Positions 43,809 to 53,483 are shown, numbered from the stretch's first letter. The stretch: 64,000 nucleotides of DNA from CAZTJA01 sp964613745 (GCA_964613745.1 CAZTJA010000006.1:1-64000), one strand, 5' to 3'. Program-made: numbers and translations. Notes: a model not told the origin generated them from the letters alone.

Positions 43809-45186
43809 CTTTTGAAATGGGGCCTTGCCCCTTCCTTAGGGGGTAATTTTTTTGTTTACACCTTGATACGGCAAGGTTTTGCGGTGGAACATCCCGGGTT
43901 AGAGTTGTGCCTGCGCCTATTAAGCTTCCGGAACCCACACTCACGGGAGCAACCAGTTGTACATCGGAACCAATGAAACAATCATCCCCGATAGTCGTAG
44001 GGTGCTTCTTACGTCCATCGTAATTACAGGTAATGACACCGCAGCCTACGTTTACGTTTTGCCCAATGGTGCTGTCCCCTAAATAGGTTAAATGTGCCGC
44101 CTTGGAACCTTTTCCTATTTTCGTTTTCTTCACTTCAACGAAATTCCCGATTCTCACATTTTCGCCGACATCCGTCAGGGGCCGTAAATGAGCCATAGGA
44201 CCTATGGATGCACCATCATGGACGACGACCTGGTTCAGACGAGATGATTGTAAAATGTGGACACTGTTTCCTATGGAACTATCCAAAAGGTAGCATCCGG
44301 ATTCAACGATACAATTTGTTCCAATCGTAGTCTTTCCATGAATATGAACCGAAGGATGTATAATCGTGTCAGCCCCTATTGATATACCTTCATCCACATA
44401 GACCGTGTCGGGATCAAGAAGGGTTACACCTTGTGACATCAGTCGTTCACGATTTGCATTCCATATGATTTTCGATACTTCGGCCAGTTCACGCCTCGTG
44501 TTTACCCCTGTGGCCTGAAACGATTCTTCAAGAATATATCCGTGAACCTGTTCATTTTCCGCGCGCGCGAGTCCCACCACATCGGTCAAATAATATTCTT
44601 TCTGGGAATTTTCGGCCTTTATATTCTTGAGCAGTCGAAAGAGCATTTCCGCATTTACCAAATAAATGCCGGTGTTGATTTCGTGAATTTGTCTCTGGAT
44701 GTCGGTGGCATCACGTTCTTCGACTATCTTCATGACCAGTTCATCTATGTCTCGGACAATCCGACCATACCCGAATGGATTTTTCATGCGTGTGGTCATC
44801 ACCGATAGTCGAGACTTTTTTTCTCTATGAAACTTCACAAAATCCTTAATAGTTTCGCTGGTAATAAGAGGAGTATCCCCACACAAAATGAGAATATCTC
44901 CGGTGTAATTCTCGAATGTTCCCGCTGCGCTGCCCACAGCATGCCCCGTACCGAGCTGAGGTTCTTGGAGAGTTGTCTCAACGCCGTAATCCTTGACTGA
45001 GTCAATAACTCTATTCGCTTGATGCCCCACCACTACGCAGATCCTGAGAATTCCGGCTTGCTTCAGCGAATCCAGCACGTACGAAAGCATCGTCTTCCCA
45101 GCGACTTCATGGAGCACCTTGCAATGGGAAGATTTCATGCGGGTACCTTTTCCCGCCGCTAGCACTATCGAGGATATATTCTCCAT
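43795..45186 (-). CDS. glmU: Bifunctional UDP-N-acetylglucosamine pyrophosphorylase / glucosamine-1-phosphate acetyltransferase
   Basis: The 463-residue enzyme makes UDP-GlcNAc for peptidoglycan and lipopolysaccharide. The N-terminal uridylyltransferase domain has LAAGKGTRMKS and LCGDTPL. The C-terminal left-handed beta helix has hexapeptide repeats (IGADTIIHPSVHIHG, IGNFVEVKKTKIG) and the acetyl-CoA end (HLTYLGDSTIGQNVNVGCGVITCNYDG). Full length. It heads the glmU-dusB-fis operon. Confidence 0.96.
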   Translation of the reverse strand: MENISSIVLAAGKGTRMKSSHCKVLHEVAGKTMLSYVLDSLKQAGILRICVVVGHQANRVIDSVKDYGVETTLQEPQLGTGHAVGSAAGTFENYTGDILILCGDTPLITSETIKDFVKFHREKKSRLSVMTTRMKNPFGYGRIVRDIDELVMKIVEERDATDIQRQIHEINTGIYLVNAEMLFRLLKNIKAENSQKEYYLTDVVGLARAENEQVHGYILEESFQATGVNTRRELAEVSKIIWNANRERLMSQGVTLLDPDTVYVDEGISIGADTIIHPSVHIHGKTTIGTNCIVESGCYLLDSSIGNSVHILQSSRLNQVVVHDGASIGPMAHLRPLTDVGENVRIGNFVEVKKTKIGKGSKAAHLTYLGDSTIGQNVNVGCGVITCNYDGRKKHPTTIGDDCFIGSDVQLVAPVSVGSGSLIGAGTTLTRDVPPQNLAVSRCKQKNYPLRKGQGPISKDEDR

Positions 45187-45445
45187 ATGTAATCCGGAAT
45201 TGCTCTTCAGTAGTTACTCAATCTCCGGGACAGTTCCGGAGTGCTCTCGCTCACCCATGTCGAACGAAATACCTCAGGAGCCTTGGGCAGACCGGGATGC
45301 ACAACATACCCCTATAGATGCCGACGTGTCAAGACGGTTTTCTCTCGTCAATTTTGCAGAAACCCTCACGATTATAGGCCCTTAATCTTTGATCATTCGC
45401 GCGGTTTGTGTTTAGTAGTATTAGATTTTCAACGTATACTGGTGG

Positions 45446-46078
45446 ATGAGTTTTCAGCAAGATGCAGATATACCTTTGCTGAGCACAGAAAATCCTGATC
45501 AAGGTCCTAAACTCATACCGCAAACGAGAACCATGAAAAGAAAAATAAAATTTGCTGTTTTGGGGTCCGCTTCAGCTTGCCCGGATTCGGTGCATTGGAA
45601 TAAAGCATATGAAATCGGCAGACTAATTGCTTTGAATGGAGGGGTATTACTCACAGGATCTTGCCCCGGCTTTCCTCTTGCAGCCACGTTGGGTGCTCAT
45701 TCGTTAAAGGGGCTTTCGATAGGCGTGTCGCCTGCTTCAAGCCTGGATGAACATGTGACGACGTACAAGTATCCCGTAGAAGCGGACATAATCATGTACA
45801 CGGGAATGGGAACGAAAGGAAGAAATGTCGTTTTGGTGCGTAGCGCCGATGCGTGCATTTTTATAGGTGGAAGGATCGGAACGCTCAACGAGTTTACTAT
45901 CGCTTACGACGAACTCGATTCATCTTGTGCGATAGGCATTCTGGAGGGAACTGGAGGTTTTTCCGATGAGCTGTTGGGTTTAGCCGCCGGATCGCGAAAG
46001 CGGTGCGCTGCCCGCCTGGTGTCGGATAAAGACCCCAATTCCCTGATATCACAAGTTCTTGATCACTTTTGCAGATAA
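45446..46078 (+). CDS. SLOG/LOG-like Rossmann protein (TIGR00725 type)
   Basis: The 210-residue protein (or 181 from the ATG at 45533) has a SLOG-type Rossmann fold. FAVLGSASACPDSVHWNKAYEIGRLIALNGG and LLTGSCPGFPLAATLGAHSLKG give the nucleotide loops, and GGRIGTLNEFTIAYD matches the GGxGTxxE site of LOG enzymes in altered form. Related proteins bind or split nucleotide-derived ligands. It is divergent from glmU, with 259 bases between. The change in the catalytic motif makes phosphoribohydrolase activity uncertain. Confidence 0.78.
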   Translation: MSFQQDADIPLLSTENPDQGPKLIPQTRTMKRKIKFAVLGSASACPDSVHWNKAYEIGRLIALNGGVLLTGSCPGFPLAATLGAHSLKGLSIGVSPASSLDEHVTTYKYPVEADIIMYTGMGTKGRNVVLVRSADACIFIGGRIGTLNEFTIAYDELDSSCAIGILEGTGGFSDELLGLAAGSRKRCAARLVSDKDPNSLISQVLDHFCR

Positions 46079-46342
46079 ATAGTTTGTAAGCTATGTCAGG
46101 CTTCTTGTGCTTTCTGATCCGTATCAAAAGGCTTTTCGCAAGAATCAAAATGAAAATTACGACGCCATCGGGGCGTTACGATTCGGGCATTGGATATTTA
46201 CCAAAACCTTAAGCCATTTAGCAGAACTACTTGTTTTTTCAATACTATGCACACCCATAAAGCTTGACCTTGTACCCTGAATCTGTTATGTATTAGCCGT
46301 CCTGCCTTGCCTCGAATACGATTTTACAATGGGGAATTCTGA

Positions 46343-47635
46343 ATGTTTAGTTACGGACAGCCTAGAGTTCATACCAATACACTTTCCACTAAACTAAATG
46401 AAATAGGGCCCATTCGTGGATTCCTGCTCCGCAACAACAGGGTATATTTGGGGCTTCCAGTGAAATTGAAAGCAACTTGCGTCCTTTTGATGATTTCTAT
46501 TTGCCTCGCAACTTCCCCGGTTATGGCTCTGGATGCTGAACTTGAATTCGCTCTGGACTTGCACAAAAGAGGCAAGGTCAACGAGGCAATCGACGGCTAT
46601 ACTGATTACATAAAGAAAAATGAAAAAAGCTCTGAAGCTTATAATTGGCGCGGCATGGCATACGATGATTTAGGCAAGACGGATGAGGCTCTGGCGGATT
46701 TTAACAAAGCGATCACGCTGAGTCCCGATTATGCGGACGCATACAATAATCGAGGCGAGATCCAGCGCAAGAAGAAACTCTACAGAGAAGCTCTGATGGA
46801 TTTTAAACGTGCTGCGGATATTGATAAGAACTACGTAGAAGCCCATTACAATATGGGGCTCGTCTTTGAAGAACAAAAGCAATTCCCGCGAGCTATTGCC
46901 GAGTATTCAGTTTACTTGGAAAAATTCCCGAACGCCCCCGACAAAGTACAGGTTCAACAAAGAATTGACAATCTCAAGAAGATGTCCGCAGATGCAAGCA
47001 GTTCACCTACTCCATCAGGAGCCCGCGTCGAATCTCCCAAAGCCGGTGAACCGAGACCACTGCCGGGTAGTCCGCCGACTGCAAAAGCTCCCGGAGATAG
47101 CCCCCTGGCTCCGGAGATTGCCAAACCCAGGGCAGGAATGATTCCGAAATCTGAGCCCGGCATAATGGATGAAATTCCGATTCCCGAAGAGCAAAAGCAA
47201 ATGCTCATGTATTTGGCGGTTGCTTTTGGCTGGATTCTACTCTTAGCTATACTCGTTCCCTATATTTTCTGCTCGATAATGCTCTACCTTATAGGCAAGA
47301 AGACCAGCATTCCAATGCCTTGGCTCGCATTCATTCCCATAGCCCGCACCCTCTTGCGAGTCAAAATTGCTGGTTTGCCCACTTGGTGGCTCGCTCTTTC
47401 TCTGGCGTGGATACTTTCCATACCTATTTTGCTTCTATCCTCGGTCGATCCAACCGAAGGAGTCATTGTTATGATACTCGCGGGATTAACGGGGTTTATT
47501 CTACCGGCCGTTGCCCGGTTCATGATCAGCTTGGGGATAAGTAACGCGAGGGGTAAAGGAACCATCTGGGGACTGATATTATTTTTCCCTCCGACGGAAA
47601 TTGTAGGTTACGGCTATTTAGGTTTATCGAAATAG
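46343..47635 (+). CDS. TPR-repeat membrane protein
   Basis: The 430-residue protein has a signal segment (about residues 40-63, KATCVLLMISICLATSPVMA). Four or so TPR units follow, about 70-210 (SSEAYNWRGMAYDDLGKTDEALADFNKAI), then a Pro/Ser-rich linker and four hydrophobic helices at the end (about 290-430). The first 40 residues look unlike a signal peptide, so a GTG at 46460 with GGGG upstream may be the true start. The TPR part would be periplasmic or cytoplasmic, bound to the C-terminal membrane domain. It lies 6 bases before the heparinase-like gene. Confidence 0.75.
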   Translation: MFSYGQPRVHTNTLSTKLNEIGPIRGFLLRNNRVYLGLPVKLKATCVLLMISICLATSPVMALDAELEFALDLHKRGKVNEAIDGYTDYIKKNEKSSEAYNWRGMAYDDLGKTDEALADFNKAITLSPDYADAYNNRGEIQRKKKLYREALMDFKRAADIDKNYVEAHYNMGLVFEEQKQFPRAIAEYSVYLEKFPNAPDKVQVQQRIDNLKKMSADASSSPTPSGARVESPKAGEPRPLPGSPPTAKAPGDSPLAPEIAKPRAGMIPKSEPGIMDEIPIPEEQKQMLMYLAVAFGWILLLAILVPYIFCSIMLYLIGKKTSIPMPWLAFIPIARTLLRVKIAGLPTWWLALSLAWILSIPILLLSSVDPTEGVIVMILAGLTGFILPAVARFMISLGISNARGKGTIWGLILFFPPTEIVGYGYLGLSK

Positions 47636-47641
47636 CGTCAC

Positions 47642-49990
47642 ATGATCGATCCATTCCTGGATCATTCATTATTCAGAGCCGACATTGAAGTCCAGAGAGA
47701 CAACATTCGCTCTGAAGAGCCGCCTATGCACCCGGATGGCATCCATTCAGCCATGGGCACCAGTTTCCGGGGATGCGGACCGCTCGTAATTATTTTCGAT
47801 TCATGCCGCAAAAACTATTCTGAATACAACAAATTTGACCTCATCCTGACCAACCGGTCCCCACTTCCGGTTCGCTTCAGTCTCAAACTTTTTCATGGGC
47901 CGGTGGTTCCTGGCGAAGAGCCGCCTCCATTTTCGGTCTCCGGCGGTACGAACATCGTGGAGCCGAATGTCGCGACAAGGCTTACTTTCCATGAGGGAGA
48001 TTTCGGAACTTATGGCGGCACCAGAAACTTTGAAGAGATTTACAGATTTCAATTCCATGTAGATTTTCCACCATGGGAGAGTTGCCGTGATGAAGTGATC
48101 CTCGACATCAAGTCATTTGAAGGCGTCCGCACGTCCACCAATGAAGGGCCAAGACTCACTGCTTGTGGGCTTTCACATGTGATGCCGTCGTACGGTGAAG
48201 TCATTCATAGAATGAGAAAGCCGCTGATCGCGACCAAAGGTCTTGAAGTTCCACCGCCTCATGCATTTCCAAAAGAATCATGCGCTTCCAATTTGTCCGG
48301 ATTTGTAATGGGAGTTCACCTGCCTGAAATTGATTGGTATGCCGATCCATTCAAGGCACTGGAATGGACCCATTTTCTGAACAGATTCCATTTCATCCGC
48401 GGCCTCGTCCTCAAGTGTTTTGAAACCGGAGATTCAGAAGCTGCAGACCGAATTGTCTATTTGATCAAGGATTGGATCATAAAAAACCCGGTTCCCTTAG
48501 ACTCCGATGGGGGGGCAGGTCCGGTCTGGGAAACGCTGACAGCTGCATGGCGACTCATTGAGTGGCTACCGGCCATATCGGGCTTGTGGTCTCGTAGTAA
48601 ACTTGATGAGGAAACGAAAACTTTGTGCTTGAAATCCATTTGGGAACATGCTCAGCATTTGAAATCACATCAGGGACATCCAAATAATTGGCGAATTGTA
48701 GAATCATGCGCTCTGATTTTAGCAGGTCTTTATTTTCCCGAGTTTCAAGACTCTGATTCATGGATTGAGACAGGATCGGAACGACTCCGAGTAGAAATTG
48801 ATCGACAATATTATCCTGATGGAGTTCAGTACGAGATTTCTCCTCTTTATAATGCAATTTGTCTGGAAAACCTTTTGCGAGTTTTCGATGGGCTGAAGCA
48901 TGTGGGTAAAGCTACCCCTGACTATCTTATCCAAGCCATACGAAATGGTTCTCATTACCTAACGAGCATTTCAAGGCCGGATTTTACATGGCCATCCATA
49001 AACGATTCTTCTTCGAGCAATCAGAATTATTGCGCTCTATTGGCTTATAGTGCAGATCTAATTTCTGATCCCCAGGCCGAATGGGTCGGTTCCAGGGGGG
49101 AAAGAGGTTTGCCTCCCGACAAGAATTTGAATGTTTTTCCGCATTCCGGTCTGGTGGTTATGCGGGAGGGATGGTTTCCGGAGGCAAATTACATGATGTT
49201 CAGGGCCGGCCCGCCGGGTGCTTTTCACATTCATCATGACAATTTGTCTCTGGAAATTTTCTCAAGAGGAAAACTTAGGTTTCCGGACCCTGGTATAAGC
49301 ACGTATGCACCCGATGCTATTTCCGAGTTTTATCGATCAGCTTACGGGCACAATATGGTTCTCGTGCAGGGTCAAGGTCCGCAGCGCAAGCGGTCCTACG
49401 ATGTTACGCAAAAAAATGCATCCGGCTTGCATCTCACTCATCATGGCCCTGGGATGCTTATGGTCTCAGGATCTTATGATGGAGAATGGGGAAGCGGGGG
49501 AGTTTCTTTCAATCACGAAAGATCAATTGCATTCATTGACGGATGCTTCTGGGTAATCAGGGATCTGCTTTTTGGAAATGACACAGCCGAAATTTCGATC
49601 TGCTGGCAGTGTGCTCCAGGCCATATTGAACATGACTTGGATTCGTGGGGTTTTTTCTTTGAAGATGTTCAAAGCCCATCAATAGGGATAATTCCCGAAC
49701 TGGGAGGCGTGAGTCCTGAAATAGAAGTCTATACTGGTTGCTCTCGGCCGGCCCGGGGATGGATTTCCGTGAATGGATCGGATGTGCCCGCCACAACCAT
49801 TGTGTACAATTTTAGTGCTACGAAATGCCTGGTGGCATATTGGCTCATTCTTCCCGTGAATGGAAAATTCCCTGCTCGGAACAATGATTACGGGATAACG
49901 AGAAAAGATGGTTATGTCGAAATTCGTCTTCCAAATTTGAAATACCGGATAGATTTTGACAATCGAGAAATTTTAGCAATTGACCAGTAA
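47642..49990 (+). CDS. Heparinase II/III-like family protein
   Basis: The 782-residue protein has a beta-rich N-terminal domain (1-190). An alpha/alpha-toroid follows (about 230-480, GHPNNWRIVESCALILAG in the middle), then the heparinase II/III beta domain with HSGLVVMREGWFPEANYMMFRAG and AFHIHHDNLSLEIFSRG. Family members are polysaccharide lyases cutting uronic-acid polymers. No signal peptide is seen at the start, which suggests a cytoplasmic role or an unusual start. It may process a self-made polysaccharide, as in exopolysaccharide clusters. Its 3' end overlaps the end of the ankyrin gene on the other strand by 18 bases. Confidence 0.82.
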   Translation: MIDPFLDHSLFRADIEVQRDNIRSEEPPMHPDGIHSAMGTSFRGCGPLVIIFDSCRKNYSEYNKFDLILTNRSPLPVRFSLKLFHGPVVPGEEPPPFSVSGGTNIVEPNVATRLTFHEGDFGTYGGTRNFEEIYRFQFHVDFPPWESCRDEVILDIKSFEGVRTSTNEGPRLTACGLSHVMPSYGEVIHRMRKPLIATKGLEVPPPHAFPKESCASNLSGFVMGVHLPEIDWYADPFKALEWTHFLNRFHFIRGLVLKCFETGDSEAADRIVYLIKDWIIKNPVPLDSDGGAGPVWETLTAAWRLIEWLPAISGLWSRSKLDEETKTLCLKSIWEHAQHLKSHQGHPNNWRIVESCALILAGLYFPEFQDSDSWIETGSERLRVEIDRQYYPDGVQYEISPLYNAICLENLLRVFDGLKHVGKATPDYLIQAIRNGSHYLTSISRPDFTWPSINDSSSSNQNYCALLAYSADLISDPQAEWVGSRGERGLPPDKNLNVFPHSGLVVMREGWFPEANYMMFRAGPPGAFHIHHDNLSLEIFSRGKLRFPDPGISTYAPDAISEFYRSAYGHNMVLVQGQGPQRKRSYDVTQKNASGLHLTHHGPGMLMVSGSYDGEWGSGGVSFNHERSIAFIDGCFWVIRDLLFGNDTAEISICWQCAPGHIEHDLDSWGFFFEDVQSPSIGIIPELGGVSPEIEVYTGCSRPARGWISVNGSDVPATTIVYNFSATKCLVAYWLILPVNGKFPARNNDYGITRKDGYVEIRLPNLKYRIDFDNREILAIDQ

Positions 49991-51499
49991 GTTGATGATC
50001 TCGGGTGAAGTAGTCCGCATTGCAGCGGTTCCGCCGTTAACATCCTTTGCGCCCGCATCCGCTCCGGCTTCGAGCAGCATTCTCGCTACATCCGAATGTC
50101 CCTTGTGACATGCTTTCATTAAGGCAGTGTTACCATACATGTTAACCGCATTCACTTCAGTACCCACATCCAGAAGCATCCTAACAGTATCAACCTGACC
50201 TTTTAGTGCTGCTTTCATCAAAGCAGTGTTGCCGAACTTATTTTTAATTTCAGTATCCGCACCTTGAGAAATGAGCAGTCGAATGATGTCGGACTCCCCT
50301 TTATCAATCGCTTTCATGAGACAGGTGTCTCCCTCCGGATTGACTACGTTGGGGTCAGCACCCGATTTCAGGAGTATTCGGACAATTTCGGACTTCCCTT
50401 CGTTCACTGCGAGTAGTAGGGGTGAGTTTCCGTTGATGTTCTTCGTGTTTGTATCACAGCCCAATTCAGCCAAGAAGGATATCATATTGGGGTGATTACC
50501 TGATACCGCCAGGAAAACAGCGCTATTACCGGAATCGTTCACCATCCTTTTGTCCGCACCATTAACTAAAAGGAATTCGGCAGATTCTATTCGGCCCGAA
50601 TAGGCTGCAAGGAGAAAAGCAGTATTTCCAAATCTTTCTTTTTCGTTAACGTCAATTCCGTGTCGAAGAACTCGGCCCATTGTTTCCAAATCACCCTTAC
50701 GTGATGCTTTGAATAAAGTTTTTACTAACGACGACTTTTGGTTTTGCTCCAGTTTTGGTTCGGGTGGCTGCTTACCATGTAGTACTGCTGATTCCTTCGG
50801 TGGGTTCGGGACGGGTGAAAATCCGGAAATCCCTTTTTTGGCGCCGTTACCTCCGTTTGTCTCCATATGAGCCCCTCGGGCGAGCAGAATCCGGGAGACG
50901 TTCACAAACCCCTTGCCGGCGGCGATATTCAGAGCGGTGCGACCGCTGCCGTCAACGGCATTGATTTTAGCACCATGATCGAGCAATAAAGCCACTATAA
51001 GCTCATGGCCGTTTTCAGATGCAATAATAAGAGGTAAATTTCCGAAATTTGGGGTATTTGGGTCCGAGCCGGAACGCAACAAGTCTTTCACCGTGTCGTA
51101 ATTACCCTGAGCACAAGCATTGTGCAAGTCACATCTTGATTTGCCGGAAGAAATATCAGCGTCTTGGAATGCAACATTTTGATCTATTTCGAGGGTTTTT
51201 AAGAGTTCGTTGTTGGGATCAGCACAGAAGGGGCAATCAGCTACGTCATGGGGAATTGTTTGTCCGCAGGAGATGCACTTCACGATGTCATCAGGACTGT
51301 CGAGTGCCCTAAAGAGATCACTATCGGACAATGCCGTTCGTTCGTAAAACTCTATTGGAGTTATGAATCCTGCATCCAGAAGCTTTCGTAATACAAACTG
51401 AAGACCTTCGGATGTAAGTTTATACTTCGACATAAGTGCTGTATCGAACATTCCGGCACGAACATCCGTAGCTACATCTCCCGCCCTGATCTTAGCCAT
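49973..51499 (-). CDS. Ankyrin-repeat protein with N-terminal module and zinc ribbon
   Basis: The 508-residue protein has three parts. Residues 1-75 are the recurring module (VATDVRAGMFDTALMSKYKL, LLDAGFITPIEFYER). Residues about 76-100 hold a zinc ribbon (CISCGQTIPHDVADCPFC). From about 128 to the end are ankyrin repeats, in two blocks split by a Pro/Lys linker (about 225-260), each with the GNTALMKA(C/A)xKG pattern. Ankyrins bind proteins, so this looks like a scaffold whose module and ribbon carry a shared function. There is no signal peptide. Confidence 0.88.
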   Translation of the reverse strand: MAKIRAGDVATDVRAGMFDTALMSKYKLTSEGLQFVLRKLLDAGFITPIEFYERTALSDSDLFRALDSPDDIVKCISCGQTIPHDVADCPFCADPNNELLKTLEIDQNVAFQDADISSGKSRCDLHNACAQGNYDTVKDLLRSGSDPNTPNFGNLPLIIASENGHELIVALLLDHGAKINAVDGSGRTALNIAAGKGFVNVSRILLARGAHMETNGGNGAKKGISGFSPVPNPPKESAVLHGKQPPEPKLEQNQKSSLVKTLFKASRKGDLETMGRVLRHGIDVNEKERFGNTAFLLAAYSGRIESAEFLLVNGADKRMVNDSGNSAVFLAVSGNHPNMISFLAELGCDTNTKNINGNSPLLLAVNEGKSEIVRILLKSGADPNVVNPEGDTCLMKAIDKGESDIIRLLISQGADTEIKNKFGNTALMKAALKGQVDTVRMLLDVGTEVNAVNMYGNTALMKACHKGHSDVARMLLEAGADAGAKDVNGGTAAMRTTSPEIINLLVNC

Positions 51500-51682
51500 G
51501 ACACAGCCCTGATTTTGAAGTTAAGGGTTGATGGAAATCGAAGTCAGATGAATCTATTTTTACACAATTTTAAAAATTTTACACAAGAAAATAACAAAAG
51601 ATGTCATTTTTACATCATATGCGATCCAGCAGAATTAAGTAGAAATCTTGTCGCGTGAATCAGAGGCGGCATCGTGGCTGAG

Positions 51683-52660
51683 TTATTCTTTTGAACTTAA
51701 AATAATTCCTCGAACCGATGCCTTTATCTCTGCAGCAAGTGCCCCAGAAGACATATTGGAACGAGCGATTTCTTTGACTCTATTTCCGGTCTGAGTATTG
51801 TAGAGCTCAACTTTGTAAGAATAAGATTCGTCTTTCCCGTCAATCGAGATAATAGCTGCATAAGCAACATTCAGTTTTTTGTCGAGGTCGGTCAGGAGCT
51901 GTCTCGTATTCCCGATATTTACGTCCTTGGATTTGATCGCAGCACTAACGGCAGCCGGGGTAACGAAATGGAATCTCTCGTTCATGTCCATGTCCGGTGC
52001 AAGAGCCTGATAAATTGAGTCAACATTCTTCTGGGACAATTTTTCATCCGATTTGGGAAAAATCACAATAAACGCCGCCTTCTCTTGAATTGTCTTGGGA
52101 CGCATCATGCCTTCCCAATTGACTGAACTGAACCCTATTCCCAGTTGGCCTGATTCATCTTGCGGAAGCATAAAAACAACGACCAGTAAAACCGCTATGG
52201 CGGTTCCTATTGCAATAGAGGGCAGTCTAAAGAAATTAGAGATCCGATCAAAAATAGTAATTGTGGGTTCTAAATCTCTTTCAGGCGTAGCCTTGCGATG
52301 GCGACCGGTAACTTGTTTAAGCAAATGAGAGGGAATTTTCTCCTGAAACGAGGCCCTCATTTCCGAGAATTCAGATCTGCACGGATCACAAATATTTATA
52401 TGTTTTGCAACCATGCTGTTCGGATCTTCACCGGAGATGATGTGCTCGTAAATTTGCCACGGCTCAGGACAAAAAGCTTGCTTATTGCTCCGCAGTAAAT
52501 CGATCATAGAAGACAATGATTTCATGTCCTTTGTGCATTCGGAGCACTCAGCCAAATGCTTTTCAACATCAGCTCGTTTTTGAGGATCAAGCCGATTCTC
52601 CAAATAGGGCAGAAAATCTTCGTCCGGATGTTCGTTATATGTAGGTGGATTCGATTTCAA
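51683..52660 (-). CDS. Membrane anti-sigma factor with two zinc-finger motifs
   Basis: The 325-residue protein has two HxxxCxxC motifs of the zinc anti-sigma type in its cytoplasmic part: H35/C39/C42 and H87/C91/C94. A single membrane helix follows at about 148-166, then a periplasmic domain of about 160 residues ending in helices and strands (SLLSS type not recognised). The start TTG at 52660 overlaps the sigma stop (TTGA), the classic coupling of sigma and anti-sigma genes. Anti-sigma factors with two fingers are unusual; one may have lost function. Confidence 0.88.
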   Translation of the reverse strand: MKSNPPTYNEHPDEDFLPYLENRLDPQKRADVEKHLAECSECTKDMKSLSSMIDLLRSNKQAFCPEPWQIYEHIISGEDPNSMVAKHINICDPCRSEFSEMRASFQEKIPSHLLKQVTGRHRKATPERDLEPTITIFDRISNFFRLPSIAIGTAIAVLLVVVFMLPQDESGQLGIGFSSVNWEGMMRPKTIQEKAAFIVIFPKSDEKLSQKNVDSIYQALAPDMDMNERFHFVTPAAVSAAIKSKDVNIGNTRQLLTDLDKKLNVAYAAIISIDGKDESYSYKVELYNTQTGNRVKEIARSNMSSGALAAEIKASVRGIILSSKE

Positions 52661-53265
52661 GGTCTCATTCCTTTTCGTTCCGAACTCAAGAAAATGAGCT
52701 TTAATTTTTCAATGCATCTTCTCGTTTGAACGGTTAACGTGTTTTCAGCTGTTCCATATATCTCCGAAATCTCACCATAAGATAAATCTTTGTAGAACCT
52801 CATGGTGAGTAATTCGCGGCACTTGCCATCCAGTTTCAATAATGCATCATTCAGCCGTCCTGCGGCCTCGGCTTTTTCAAATTGGACATCCGGAAGATCG
52901 AGATCGGCCGGCAGGATCAATGTCGTATCATCGCTTCCGTCGTGATGTTCTACACTTCGTGTTTCTGCTGCTCGCTTTGCGGCTTTGGACTTCCGGAATT
53001 CATCGATGAGGGCACGTTCCGTTATCATGCAAACAAAATGTGCCAAGGAACTCTCGGTGGTGTAACTGCCGAGGGCTCCTGCAAGAGCCACAAAAGCCGT
53101 CTGCGTCAAATCCTGGGAATCATGCGATGTAAATCCTATCTGCCGTTTGACTACACTTCGTATGAGTCCTATGAATCTTGAATAAAATTCCTGCCATGCT
53201 TCTTCCGAACCGGTGAGGCACTTTCGAACTAATGCAAGATCTTGATTGCGATCATTTTGAACCAT
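52657..53265 (-). CDS. ECF RNA polymerase sigma factor
   Basis: The protein has region 2 (LALVRKCLTGSEEAWQEFYSRF, then DLTQTAFVALAGALGSY) and region 4 (LLKLDGKCRELLTMRFYKDLSYGEISEIYGTAENTLTVQTRRCIEKL), with no region 3, as in extracytoplasmic sigma factors. The ATG at 53265 (202 residues) has GGGAG upstream; a GTG at 53307 would add 14 residues. It is coupled to the anti-sigma gene, so release by an envelope or redox signal is likely. The targets are unknown. Confidence 0.9.
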   Translation of the reverse strand: MVQNDRNQDLALVRKCLTGSEEAWQEFYSRFIGLIRSVVKRQIGFTSHDSQDLTQTAFVALAGALGSYTTESSLAHFVCMITERALIDEFRKSKAAKRAAETRSVEHHDGSDDTTLILPADLDLPDVQFEKAEAAGRLNDALLKLDGKCRELLTMRFYKDLSYGEISEIYGTAENTLTVQTRRCIEKLKLIFLSSERKGMRP

Positions 53266-53448
53266 TTGCCGATAGCTCCCGGGCGATGGTAAACTGTGCT
53301 CCGGCACTGATGCTCATAATAGCACCACTTGTTCACAATCCATATCGTACCCGGTCCGGAAACTCAATCGGCCCTTTAAAAAACATGATCCAGCACGGTT
53401 CATTGATGATCTTCATCCGAGTTGTGCCATTTTCCGATGATCTTTTCA

Positions 53449-53473
53449 GGAGACCGGCCTGAAACCGGTCTCC
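53449..53473. repeat. GC-rich hairpin after the Cys-rich gene
   Basis: A 9-bp perfect stem, GGAGACCGG/CCGGTCTCC, with a 7-base loop. No T-run follows on the minus strand, so it is either a transcript-end protector or a factor-dependent terminator. Confidence 0.5.
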
Positions 53474-53483
53474 CCTTTGAACG

